In this document: positions 8,519 through 17,957 of the stretch, piece by piece | How the letters are laid out: the number at the start of each line of letters is the position of its first letter | How positions within the stretch are numbered: position 1 is the stretch's first letter | Assembly: GCA_016795545.1 (NCBI GenBank) | Contig: JAEUGX010000054.1 | Location: forward strand, 62,001 to 126,000 | Reading direction: 5' to 3' | Length of the DNA stretch: 64,000 nt | Source: Opitutaceae bacterium | Lineage (GTDB): Bacteria; Verrucomicrobiota; Verrucomicrobiia; Opitutales; Opitutaceae | Translations under genes and position numbers: made by a program | The notes under the pieces: model-generated | Databases searched by the model: none | Told to the model about the DNA's origin: nothing | Seen by the model: the letters and a program-made list of their open reading frames with translations, nothing else

Positions 8519-10937
8519 CCCGGTTTTCCGGGTTCTGATCGCCACGTTTTTCCTGTTCGCCGCCTATGCGGACCTGCCGGCCCAGACCAATCTCGCTCCT
8601 GAGCAGGCGGCGGCTCCGACTTACCGGATCGGCACGATCACGGTCAAGTTCGTGGGCATGGCGAACGTCAGCGAGCAGATTGTGCGCGCCAACATGGCGC
8701 TGCGCGAGGACACCGAGCTGGACGAGGCTCTGATCGACCGCGACATCCGTTCGCTTTACCGCACGGGCCTCTTCGAGTTCATCGAGGTCAAGCGCGAGTC
8801 GCGGCCGAACAACGTGGTGAACCTGTCGATCGAGGTCACCCCGAAGTTCCGCGTCCTCAGCATCCGCTTCGAGGGCAACAAGGCCTACAAGGAGCGGCGC
8901 CTGACGAAGGAGATCAAGACGCTGGCCAACGGCCCGCTTGACGAGCGCCAGATCAAGGACGACGCGCAGAAGCTTTACGAGTTCTACCAGAAGGCCGGCT
9001 ACAACCAGGCCCAGATCACCTACAGCATCGACCGCAACCGCAGCTCGGGCTTCGGCACCGTGACCTTCAAGATCCGCGAGGGCGCCAAGGTGAAGATCCG
9101 CGCGGTCAACTTCATCGGCAACGACCACGTGAAGGCGCGCAAGCTCCGCAAGGAGATGGAGACGAAGAAGTGGCACATGTTCTCCTGGCTGACCGGCGGC
9201 GGCCGGCTGAAGGACGACGAGTTCGACGAGGATCTCGGCAAGCTGCGCGACTACTACAAGGAGCAGGGCTTCCTCGACGTGGAGATCGCGGAGGACAAGA
9301 TCACGCTCGACTACCCCAAGCCCGACCGCCTGGTCATCACCATCCGCGTCAACGAGGGCCGCCGCTACTACATCGGCGACATCGCCTTCAAGGGCAACAA
9401 GCTCTACTCCGAGCGCCTGCTCCGGCTGGTGCCGCGCCAGCGCAAGGGCATGGTGTTCACGCCGTCGAAGCTCGACAAGGACGTGGAGACGCTCGAGGAC
9501 TTCTACGGCCGCGACGGCTACCTCGACACCCGCATCCGCCTGGTCCGCAAGCCCAACCTGCAGACCGGCAACATCGATCTCGAGTACCAGATCACCGAGA
9601 GCGAGAAGTTCCAGGTCGAGTCGATCACCATCGAGGGCAACACCAAGACCAAGAGCATCGTGATCCTGCGCGAGCTCGTGCTCGGCCCCGGCGACGTCTT
9701 CGACACGGTGCGCATGAAGATCAGCAAGCTGCGCCTCGAGAACACCCGCTTTTTCGAGGAGCCGGTCAACGTCACGCCCGAGTCGACCAACATCCCCGGC
9801 CGCCGCAACCTGAAGATCTCGGTCCGCGAGGCGCGCACGGGCAACCTGACCTTTGGCGCCGGGTTCAGCTCGCTGGAGCGCGCGGTGGTGTTCGCCGAGG
9901 TCACCCAGTCCAACTTCGACCTCTTCAACCGCCGCTCGTTCTTCCAGGGCGACGGCCAGAAGTTCCGCCTCCGCTTCCAGATCGGTTCGCAGTCCAGCGA
10001 GGTGATCCTGGCCTTCGAGGAGCCGTGGCTCTTCGAGCGTGAGCTGGCCCTCGGCTTCCAGGTCTACCGGACCACCTCCGACTACAACAGCTCCTTCTAC
10101 GAGGAAATCCGCACCGGCGGCGAAATCTACCTCCGCAAGCGCCTCTTCAACTGGCTCGAAGGCCGGCTGTCGTACGTGTATGAGATCATCGACATCGACA
10201 ACGTCTCGTCGTCGGCTCCGCCGTCCATCCTCTTCCTGGCCGGCACCTCGGCAACCTCCCGCGTCGGCCTGACGCTCAGCCAGGATACCCGCGACAAGAT
10301 CATCAACTCCACGCGCGGCACGTTCGGCATGCTGAACCTCGCGCTGGCCGGCGGCCCGCTCGGCGGCGACAACAACTACTACCGCGTCGAGTTCCGCGGC
10401 TCCAAGTTCTTCCCCATCGCCGAATTCCAGGAGCAGGTCCTGTCCGTCATCGGCCGCGTCGGCGTCGTGGAGAGCTTCGGCGACAGCAACAAGCTCCAGA
10501 CCCGCACGATCAACTTCATCGACCCGAATACCGGCGCCTCCACGCCGCAGACCATCACCTTCGTGCCCGGGGTGCCGTTCTACGACCGCTACTTCCTCGG
10601 CGGCCCGCAGGACCTGCGCGGCTTCGAATTCCGCGAGGTGGGGCCGAAGGACTCCGGCGGCGTGCCCGAGGGCGGCAAAAGCTACGGCTTCCTGAGCCTC
10701 GAGTACTCCATGGACATCGTCAAACCGGTCCGCTTCGCCGTGTTCTACGACGCCGGCTTCGTCAACCGCGACGCCTACGACTTCAACCCGTCCGAGTACA
10801 ACGACAACTTCGGCATCGGCCTCCGGCTCTTCGTGGCCGGCGCCCCCCTGAGCCTGGACTTCGGAGTTCCCTTGACTGGCGACCGGTTTAACAGGAAGGG
10901 TACACAGTTCAATTTCTCCTTCGGCACCCGCTTCTAA
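8499..10937 (+). CDS. bamA: Outer-membrane assembly factor BamA
   Basis: A protein of 812 residues from a TTG at 8499, the only start that supplies a signal peptide (basic N-terminus, then VLIATFFLFAAYADLPAQ). Five POTRA repeats follow (each with a GN.. or EGN.. turn such as FEGNKAYKERRL, FKGNKLYSERLL and IEGNTKTKSIVI). A 16-strand Omp85 barrel then ends FSFGTRF with the C-terminal Phe needed for assembly. Barrel motif VPFYDRYFLGGPQDLRGFEF is present. It inserts beta-barrel proteins in the outer membrane. The rare start codon and the overlap with dnaB suggest coupled, low-level translation. Confidence 0.95.
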   Translation: MKTSQCNPVFRVLIATFFLFAAYADLPAQTNLAPEQAAAPTYRIGTITVKFVGMANVSEQIVRANMALREDTELDEALIDRDIRSLYRTGLFEFIEVKRESRPNNVVNLSIEVTPKFRVLSIRFEGNKAYKERRLTKEIKTLANGPLDERQIKDDAQKLYEFYQKAGYNQAQITYSIDRNRSSGFGTVTFKIREGAKVKIRAVNFIGNDHVKARKLRKEMETKKWHMFSWLTGGGRLKDDEFDEDLGKLRDYYKEQGFLDVEIAEDKITLDYPKPDRLVITIRVNEGRRYYIGDIAFKGNKLYSERLLRLVPRQRKGMVFTPSKLDKDVETLEDFYGRDGYLDTRIRLVRKPNLQTGNIDLEYQITESEKFQVESITIEGNTKTKSIVILRELVLGPGDVFDTVRMKISKLRLENTRFFEEPVNVTPESTNIPGRRNLKISVREARTGNLTFGAGFSSLERAVVFAEVTQSNFDLFNRRSFFQGDGQKFRLRFQIGSQSSEVILAFEEPWLFERELALGFQVYRTTSDYNSSFYEEIRTGGEIYLRKRLFNWLEGRLSYVYEIIDIDNVSSSAPPSILFLAGTSATSRVGLTLSQDTRDKIINSTRGTFGMLNLALAGGPLGGDNNYYRVEFRGSKFFPIAEFQEQVLSVIGRVGVVESFGDSNKLQTRTINFIDPNTGASTPQTITFVPGVPFYDRYFLGGPQDLRGFEFREVGPKDSGGVPEGGKSYGFLSLEYSMDIVKPVRFAVFYDAGFVNRDAYDFNPSEYNDNFGIGLRLFVAGAPLSLDFGVPLTGDRFNRKGTQFNFSFGTRF

Positions 10938-10958
10938 CCCCCGATTGCTGCTTCCTCT

Positions 10959-11633
10959 ATGAACAAGCTGATTCGCTCCCTCATCGTCCTGGCCGCGTCG
11001 ACCGCCGGGGCCACGGCCCTGCTGGCGCAGCCGGCCTTGAAACTGATCACCGTCGACATGGCCCGAGCCTACGACAACTACTATAAGACGGAAGAGGGTA
11101 ACGCCAAATTCCGCGAGGCCGAGCAGAAGGCGAACGAGCAGGTCGAGGAGCTCAACAAGCAGGGCCAGACCCTGGTCGACGAGTACAAGGAGCTGGTCGA
11201 GCAGTCCAAGAGCGCCATGCTCACCCCCGAGGCCCGGACCAAGGCCGAGGCCGACAGCCAGAAGAAGCTCGAGGACATCCAGCGCAAGCAGAACGACGTC
11301 CAGAATTTTCGGGTCAACACCCAGCGCTCCCTCCAGCAGCGCATGAAGGTCCAGCGCGACCTGCTCCTCGAGGAGATCACCAAGGTCGTCAATGACCTCG
11401 CCAAGGCCCGCGGCGCGACCCTCGTGATCGACAAGGCCGGCCCGACCCTCTTCGGCATTTCCAGCGTGCTCTACTCGGACCCGGCCTACGACATCACCGA
11501 CGAGGTGCTGGCCGCCATCAATCGCGACCGTCCGCCCGCCGCGGCCGCTGCCGCGCCGAGCCCGGCGGCGACCCCGTTCACGGTTCCGAACGTCGGCGGG
11601 CAGCCGGCCAAATCCGAGCCGAAGAAGCCGTAA
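10959..11633 (+). CDS. OmpH/Skp family periplasmic chaperone
   Basis: A protein of 224 residues with a signal peptide (residues 1-24, ending LLAQPALK). Two long charged helices (about 45-150, with repeated QKK/EEL patterns) make the Skp tentacles. A beta core follows ([14 protein letters not shown]), and the tail is rich in Ala and Pro. Skp escorts unfolded outer-membrane proteins to BamA, encoded immediately upstream. The order bamA-ompH-lpxD matches that of many Gram-negative bacteria. Confidence 0.92.
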   Translation: MNKLIRSLIVLAASTAGATALLAQPALKLITVDMARAYDNYYKTEEGNAKFREAEQKANEQVEELNKQGQTLVDEYKELVEQSKSAMLTPEARTKAEADSQKKLEDIQRKQNDVQNFRVNTQRSLQQRMKVQRDLLLEEITKVVNDLAKARGATLVIDKAGPTLFGISSVLYSDPAYDITDEVLAAINRDRPPAAAAAAPSPAATPFTVPNVGGQPAKSEPKKP

Positions 11634-11644
11634 GAATCCTTGCC

Positions 11645-11674
11645 AAGCCCTGTTCCCGCGAACAGGGCTTTTTT
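11645..11674 (+). terminator. Rho-independent terminator between ompH and lpxD
   Basis: An 11-bp stem AAGCCCTGTTC/GAACAGGGCTT with a 4-nt loop is followed by TTTT. It ends only six bases before the lpxD ATG, so it either ends the dnaB-ompH transcript or overlaps the lpxD ribosome-binding region. Confidence 0.85.
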
Positions 11675-11680
11675 GTGCCC

Positions 11681-12712
11681 ATGCCGGTCGCCTACACCCC
11701 CGCGGAGATCGCTGCCATCGTCGGTGCCCAGCGCACCCTCGGCCACACGGAAGCCAAGGTCGGCGACATCGCCTCCCTCGCGGCGGCGCAGCCCGGCGAC
11801 CTGTCCTTCCTCGGCAACGCCAAGTACCGCTCCCAGGTCCCCGCCAGCCGCGCCAGCGTCCTGCTGCTGCCGCCCGACTACCCGGGCGAGCCGGGCCCCG
11901 ACCAGGTCTTCCTGTTCGTCGACCACCCTTCCGTGGCCCTGGCCCGCCTCTGCTCCCGCATCGAGCAGCAGCTCTGGCCCAAGCCGCCGCCGGGGATTCA
12001 CCCGAGCGCCGTGGTGGCCGCCACGGCCCGGATCGATCCCACGGCCAGCGTCGGGCCGCTCTGCGTGGTCGAGGACGCCGCCACGATCGGCCCGGGCACC
12101 GTCCTGGACGCCTCCGTCTGCGTGGGCCGCGGCGCGCGCCTCGGCGAAGGCTGCTGGGTGATGCCCGGCTGCCTCGTCGGCTCCTACTGCGAACTGGGCC
12201 GGCGGGTCCGCCTGCAGCCCGGAGTGATCATCGGCTCCGACGGCTTCGGCTACGAGTTTGTGCAGGGCCGCCACGAAAAGGTCCCGCAGATCGGCATCGT
12301 CGTCATCGGCGACGACGTCGAGATCGGCGCCAATTCCACGCTCGACCGCGCCCGGTTCAGCCGGACCGTGGTGGGCGAGGGCACCAAGATCGACAACCTC
12401 GTGCAGGTCGCCCACAACGTCGTCATCGGCCGCCACTGCATCCTCTGCGCCCAGGTCGGCATCTCCGGCAGCACCACGGTCGAGGACTATGTCATCCTCG
12501 GCGGTCAGACGGGCGTCGGGGGGCACATCACCATCGGCAAGGGCAGCAAGGCCGGCGGCCAGACGGGCATCTCCGCCGACGTTCCGCCGGGCAGCTACCT
12601 CAACGGCACGCCGGCGATCCCCTACATGCTCGAGCGACGGCTGCAGATCCTGCACCAGCGGCTGCCCGACCTCTTCAAGCGCGTCGAGGCGCTGGAGCGG
12701 CGCGCAGAATAA
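11681..12712 (+). CDS. lpxD: UDP-3-O-acylglucosamine N-acyltransferase
   Basis: A protein of 343 residues from ATG 11681 (GTG 11675 would add two). The N-terminal uridine-binding domain ([15 protein letters not shown]) precedes a left-handed beta-helix of hexapeptide repeats ([20 protein letters not shown]). The catalytic His lies in [13 protein letters not shown]. It adds the N-linked acyl chain in lipid A synthesis, so the cell makes lipopolysaccharide. A terminator hairpin ends just before its start, so it probably has its own promoter or is reached only by readthrough. Confidence 0.95.
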   Translation: MPVAYTPAEIAAIVGAQRTLGHTEAKVGDIASLAAAQPGDLSFLGNAKYRSQVPASRASVLLLPPDYPGEPGPDQVFLFVDHPSVALARLCSRIEQQLWPKPPPGIHPSAVVAATARIDPTASVGPLCVVEDAATIGPGTVLDASVCVGRGARLGEGCWVMPGCLVGSYCELGRRVRLQPGVIIGSDGFGYEFVQGRHEKVPQIGIVVIGDDVEIGANSTLDRARFSRTVVGEGTKIDNLVQVAHNVVIGRHCILCAQVGISGSTTVEDYVILGGQTGVGGHITIGKGSKAGGQTGISADVPPGSYLNGTPAIPYMLERRLQILHQRLPDLFKRVEALERRAE

Positions 12713-12752
12713 ACTTCCCGCTTTTCGCAATCTCCGCTACCCACGCCGCTGC

Positions 12753-13700
12753 ATGAGGGACACCAAGCTCAAAATTTTTTCCGGTTCATCGAATCGCCCC
12801 CTGGCCGAGGAGATTTGTCAATCCATGGGCGTGCCCCTGGGGGAGGCGACCGTCACCTGCTTCCCCGACGGCGAATCGTTCGTCAAGATCAACGAGAACA
12901 TCCGCGGCGCGGACGTCTACATCATCCAGTCGACCTGCCCGCCGACGAACCATCATTTGATGGAGATGCTGATCATGATGGACGCGGCCAAGCGCGCCTC
13001 GGCGCAGCGGATCACCGCCGTGATTCCCTTCTACGGCTACGCCCGCCAGGACCGCAAGGACCAGCCGCGCGTCCCGATCACCGCCAAGCTGGTCGCCAAC
13101 CTGCTCATGGCCGCGGGGGCGAACCGGGTGCTGGCCATGGACCTCCACAGCCAGCAGATCCAGGGATTTTTCGACATCCCGGTCGACCACCTCTTCGCCT
13201 CGCCGGTCTTCTTCCAGTACCTGGCCACCAAGCGCAGCAACAAGCTGGTGGTCTTCTCGCCCGACGTCGGCGGCATGAAGATGGCCGCGGCCTACGCCGA
13301 CGTCCTCGGCGCCTCGCTGGGCCTCGTGGCCAAGAAGCGCACCAGTTCGACGACGGTCGAGGCCATCAGCGTGGTCGGCGAGGTCGAGGGCTGCGACGTG
13401 CTCCTGGTGGACGACATCACCGAGACGGCCGGCACGCTCACGGCCGCCGCCAAGATTCTCCGCGACCACGGCGCCACGAGCGTCCGCGCCGCCGTCAGCC
13501 ACTGCGTTCTCAACGAGGTCGCCTACGAGCGGCTGAAGGGCGGGCTGATCGACGAGCTCATCACCACCAACTCCGTGCCGATTGACACCCGCGGGCTGCC
13601 GATCACGGTGTTGAGCATCGCCCCCCTCCTCGGGGAGGCGATCCTGCGCATCAATACCAACGAAAGCGTGACCAGCCTCTTCAAGATCAAGGGTTTCTAG
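12753..13700 (+). CDS. prs: Ribose-phosphate pyrophosphokinase
   Basis: A protein of 315 residues from ATG 12753, the usual Prs length. Motifs are FSGSSNRPLAEEI at the N-terminus, FPDGESFVKI, the ATP-binding YARQDRKDQPR, the flexible-loop KKR segment, and the PRPP loop VLLVDDITETAGTL. It makes PRPP from ribose 5-phosphate and ATP for nucleotide, His and Trp synthesis; pyrE, a PRPP consumer, is encoded 1.6 kb away. The frame is open further upstream inside lpxD but lacks Prs similarity there. Confidence 0.97.
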   Translation: MRDTKLKIFSGSSNRPLAEEICQSMGVPLGEATVTCFPDGESFVKINENIRGADVYIIQSTCPPTNHHLMEMLIMMDAAKRASAQRITAVIPFYGYARQDRKDQPRVPITAKLVANLLMAAGANRVLAMDLHSQQIQGFFDIPVDHLFASPVFFQYLATKRSNKLVVFSPDVGGMKMAAAYADVLGASLGLVAKKRTSSTTVEAISVVGEVEGCDVLLVDDITETAGTLTAAAKILRDHGATSVRAAVSHCVLNEVAYERLKGGLIDELITTNSVPIDTRGLPITVLSIAPLLGEAILRINTNESVTSLFKIKGF

Positions 13701-13759
13701 GCGGGGCGGCGCGGAACCGTCCGCCTCGCTCCGTGTCTGTGTCCGCACCCTTTTCTCCC

Positions 13760-15178
<1,419 letters not shown>

Positions 15179-15220
15179 GCGCCCGCGGCCCGCCGCGGCT
15201 TCGCGTGGCCCGCGCTCTCC

Positions 15221-15253
15221 CCGTAGCCCCGCCCGGGAGGGCGGGGATCGGCC
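15221..15253. repeat. Dispersed intergenic hairpin repeat, copy 2
   Basis: A second copy of the 33-nt CCGTAGCCCC element (copy 1 at 1388-1420; 29 of 33 identical), with stem CCCCGCCC/GGGCGGGG. It sits between the convergent htrA-like and pyrE genes, where it could act as a bidirectional terminator-like hairpin. Confidence 0.55.
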
Positions 15254-15278
15254 AAGGCGGCAACGGCGAGCGCCTGGC

Positions 15279-15848
15279 TCAGCTTCCCGGCTTGGTCGCC
15301 GGCAGCTTGGCCAGCCACTCCGGGACCTGGTCGGCGGGGTAGGTGGGGTAGCTCATCTCGAGCAGGGATACCGTGGGCACGTCGAACTTCGCCTGACCGG
15401 CGCTGCGGTCGACGAGCACGGCGACGGCCACGGTCCTCCCGCCCTGCTTCCGCACGATGTCGAGGCATTCCTGCACCCGGCCGCCGCGCGTGATGACGTC
15501 CTCCACCACCAGAATGCGCTCGCCCGGCTGCAGCGTGAAGCCCCGCCGGAGCACGAGGACGTTGTTCTCCTTTTCCGCGAAGAGGTAGCGGCACTTCGAC
15601 TGGCGGGCGACCTCCTGGCCGATCACCAGCCCGCCCATGGCGGGCGCCAGGACGGTGTCGTAGGCGAGCGTGCCGAGCTTCTGCTTCAGGAGCGTGCCGA
15701 GGCGCTCGACCTCCGGCATGTGCTGGCAGACCTGCGCGCACTGGAAGAAATGCCCGCTGTGCAGCCCCGAGCGGAGGACGAAGTGCCCCTGCAGGAGCGC
15801 CTTGGTGCGCACGAAAATGTCGGTGACCTCTTGTTGAACGGCATCCAT
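15279..15848 (-). CDS. pyrE: Orotate phosphoribosyltransferase
   Basis: A protein of 189 residues from ATG 15848. The PRPP-binding motif ILVVEDVITRGGRVQE, the lysine region ETLL-like KALLQGHFVLRSGLHSGHFF and VLAPAMGGLVIGQEVARQ are diagnostic. It joins orotate to PRPP in pyrimidine synthesis. It is transcribed away from the MBL-fold gene and converges on the protease gene. Upstream in-frame codons to 15983 add unrelated Arg/Gly-rich sequence and are excluded. Confidence 0.95.
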   Translation of the reverse strand: MDAVQQEVTDIFVRTKALLQGHFVLRSGLHSGHFFQCAQVCQHMPEVERLGTLLKQKLGTLAYDTVLAPAMGGLVIGQEVARQSKCRYLFAEKENNVLVLRRGFTLQPGERILVVEDVITRGGRVQECLDIVRKQGGRTVAVAVLVDRSAGQAKFDVPTVSLLEMSYPTYPADQVPEWLAKLPATKPGS

Positions 15849-15964
15849 GCCGGAAACCTGGGGAATTCCCCGGGGAAGGGAAGCGATTTTCCGCGCCCGG
15901 GACCCGGGCCGCCCGCCCGGCGTTTTCTTTTCGCCACCGCGGCCCGGCGCGCTAGCGTGCCGCC

Positions 15965-16813
15965 ATGCCGACGCCCGACCCACCCGCGCTCGAGGACGAA
16001 CTGGGCGATGTCCTGGAAAAGGCCGCGCGCCACGCCCAGCTCTCGCTGGAGGCCCTGGCCGCGGCCGGCGGCGTCGATTCGGGGCGGCTCAAGGACGCGC
16101 TCGATTACCGCTCCGACCTGACCGTGGCCGAGCTGGGCCGGCTGGCGACGGTGCTCCGGCTCAACGAGGTCGGGCTCGCCGCACTGGCCCAGAACCGCTA
16201 CCCGCTGCCCGCCCTGGCGGGCCTGCCGTTTCCGCTCTACCCCCTGCGCATGCCGTTCGGAGTCGGCGTGGCCAACGCGTACCTGATCGGCACCGGCGGC
16301 GACGCCGCCGTGCTGTTCGACACCGGCGCCAGCCACGCCGAGCTGCACCGGGCCTGGCCGGCCAACATCCAGCGCCTCGAGGCGGTCTTCATCACCCATT
16401 ACGAGGCGGAGCACATCGGGGGCCTGGAGGTCGTGCTGCGCGAGTCCGAGCTCCGCCGCTTCCACGGGCCGCCGAGCGGCCGCTGGCCGCAGGTCCGCGG
16501 GCTGGGAGAGGGGCAGTCGGTCGAGGTCGGCGGCCTGCGTGTCACCGCCTTCCACACGCCGGGCCATGCCGCGGAGCACAACTGCTACCTGGTGCGGAGC
16601 CTCGCGGCGCCGGCGGGCACCCCGCTGCTGGTTTCCGGCGACCTGATCTTCGCCGGCTCGCTGGGCGGAGGCTACTTCTGCTGCCAGCGCCAGCTGACCC
16701 ACTCGCGCCGGATCCTCGGGCTGCTGGACGACGCCACCGTCATCGCCCCGGGGCACGGCCCGCTGACGACCGCCGCCAATGAGCGGCGCTTCAATCCCTT
16801 CCTGGCCGAGTGA
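15965..16813 (+). CDS. HTH-fused metallo-beta-lactamase-fold protein, HxExEH metal motif
   Basis: A protein of 282 residues. Residues 1-75 look like a helix-turn-helix/XRE-type domain (SLEALAAAGGVDSGRLKDAL, LTVAELGRLATVLRLNEVG). Residues 90-280 are a metallo-beta-lactamase fold. The usual HxHxDH is replaced by His145-Tyr-Glu147-Ala-Glu149-His150, close to the HxExDH diiron motif of flavodiiron proteins. The later ligands are kept: HTPGH, SGDLIF and PGHGP. It may therefore hold iron rather than zinc and could be a redox- or oxygen-responsive regulator. That is inference; hydrolase activity remains possible. It is divergent from pyrE. Confidence 0.75.
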   Translation: MPTPDPPALEDELGDVLEKAARHAQLSLEALAAAGGVDSGRLKDALDYRSDLTVAELGRLATVLRLNEVGLAALAQNRYPLPALAGLPFPLYPLRMPFGVGVANAYLIGTGGDAAVLFDTGASHAELHRAWPANIQRLEAVFITHYEAEHIGGLEVVLRESELRRFHGPPSGRWPQVRGLGEGQSVEVGGLRVTAFHTPGHAAEHNCYLVRSLAAPAGTPLLVSGDLIFAGSLGGGYFCCQRQLTHSRRILGLLDDATVIAPGHGPLTTAANERRFNPFLAE

Positions 16814-16951
16814 ACCCGGCCCGCGGGCCGGTCGACGGCGTCGCCTCCGCCGGCGCGTGCGGAGGCCGGGATGACGGCCCGCGGTGAAACGAGGCAAGTC
16901 CGGGATGCGGCGGCACTTGCCGTGCGGGCCGCGGGCCGGAAACCGGCGGCC

Positions 16952-17011
16952 AAAATGTCCATGAGAATGGGCAGTTTATCCATTCCAGTTTGGGTCGTTT
17001 CATGCGATAAA
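16952..17011 (+). promoter_or_regulatory. AraC-type activated promoter of the first NHL operon
   Basis: Direct half-sites TCCAT 16958-16962 and TCCAT 16979-16983 are 21 bp apart. They sit inside AAAATGTCCATG and GGCAGTTTATCCATTCC. The second block is identical to the site before the second NHL gene. An extended -10, TG 17003-17004 plus GATAAA 17006-17011, follows 24 bp after the proximal half-site. The predicted transcription start is at the ATG 17019, giving a leaderless message; the AGGAGG at 17011-17016 lies too close to the ATG to act as a normal ribosome-binding site. Confidence 0.7.
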
Positions 17012-17018
17012 GGAGGAC

Positions 17019-17909
17019 ATGATTCCACAACTTGGACAGGGGCGTTTTCGCTACGAGGAAGTGGCGGGCTGGGGCGGGGGGCCGCGGGGCCGCGCCGTGG
17101 GGATGGCGTCGGGAGTCGCGGTGGATTCCCAGGACCGCGTCTACGTGGTGGATCGCGAACCGCAGCCCTCGATCGTGGTGTTCGACCGCGCCGGCAATTT
17201 CCTCGCCCGCTGGGGCCACGACGTCTTCGTCCTGCCGCACGACATCTGGATCGGGCCCGACGACCGCCTGTTCATCGCCGACTGCGGCGATCACACGGTC
17301 CGGATCTGCACCCCGGAAGGCAGGATCCTCCTGACGCTGGGCACGCCGCCGCCGCATCCGCAGATGTGCGGGCAGCCCGGCCGCCTGGGGCAGCCGTTCA
17401 ACATGCCGACCCGCGCGGTCCAGGCGCCCAACGGGGACATCTACGTTTCCGACGGTTACAAGCAGGAGTATGTCCACCGCTTCGCCGCCGACGGGACCCT
17501 GCTGCAGTCCTGGGGCGGGCGCGGCGCGGGCCCGGGGCAGTTCACGCTGCCGCACAACGTCTATCTCGCGCCGGACGGGCGCGTCCTGGTCGCGGACCGC
17601 GAGCCGAACAACCGCATCCAGGTGTTTGACGCCCGCGGGAAATTCCTGGCGGAGTGGCCGGGCCGGCTCTTTCCCTGCGGCCTCTACATCAGCGCGGACG
17701 GGATCGTGTACGTCGCGGAGGGCGGGGGCGTGAGCATCTTCGACCTCGAAGGCCGCCTGCTTTCGCGGTTCGACGTCCGGGGCGACCCCGAAGACGTGAA
17801 CCACGGCGCCCACGGCATCTGGGTGGACCGGCACGGCGACATTTACGTGGGCGAGGTGGGCGCGCCGAACCTGCTCAAGAAATTCGCCCTGCTGCCGGCG
17901 GCGTCCTGA
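17019..17909 (+). CDS. NHL-repeat six-bladed propeller, PAL-like (paralog 1)
   Basis: A protein of 296 residues without an obvious signal peptide. NHL blades recur: GVAVDSQDRVYVVDREPQPS, DIWIGPDDRLFIADCGDHTV, NVYLAPDGRVLVADREPNNR and GIWVDRHGDIYVGE. The repeated LPHD/LPHN/HGAHG histidines sit at blade starts, where peptidyl-alpha-hydroxyglycine amidating lyases bind zinc; this is a family analogy, not proof of activity. A close paralog lies at 22217-23122. It leads a probable operon with an aminotransferase and an esterase, under the AraC-type promoter. Confidence 0.85.
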   Translation: MIPQLGQGRFRYEEVAGWGGGPRGRAVGMASGVAVDSQDRVYVVDREPQPSIVVFDRAGNFLARWGHDVFVLPHDIWIGPDDRLFIADCGDHTVRICTPEGRILLTLGTPPPHPQMCGQPGRLGQPFNMPTRAVQAPNGDIYVSDGYKQEYVHRFAADGTLLQSWGGRGAGPGQFTLPHNVYLAPDGRVLVADREPNNRIQVFDARGKFLAEWPGRLFPCGLYISADGIVYVAEGGGVSIFDLEGRLLSRFDVRGDPEDVNHGAHGIWVDRHGDIYVGEVGAPNLLKKFALLPAAS

Positions 17910-17957
17910 CCGGCCCCGTCCAGGCGCCTCCGCGGCTCCCGCAATCCGTCCTTTTCC

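Noticed and set aside
12258..12752. N-terminal extension of PRPP synthase into lpxD
   Set aside because: The added residues are Arg/Ser-rich shadow of lpxD; the family N-terminus begins at ATG 12753.
17002..17010. ATG-NNN-TAA two-codon mini-ORFs just before both NHL genes (also 22201-22209)
   Set aside because: They coincide with the extended -10 elements (TGn-GATAAA and TGn-CATAAG), which explain the conservation better; they would not be transcribed.
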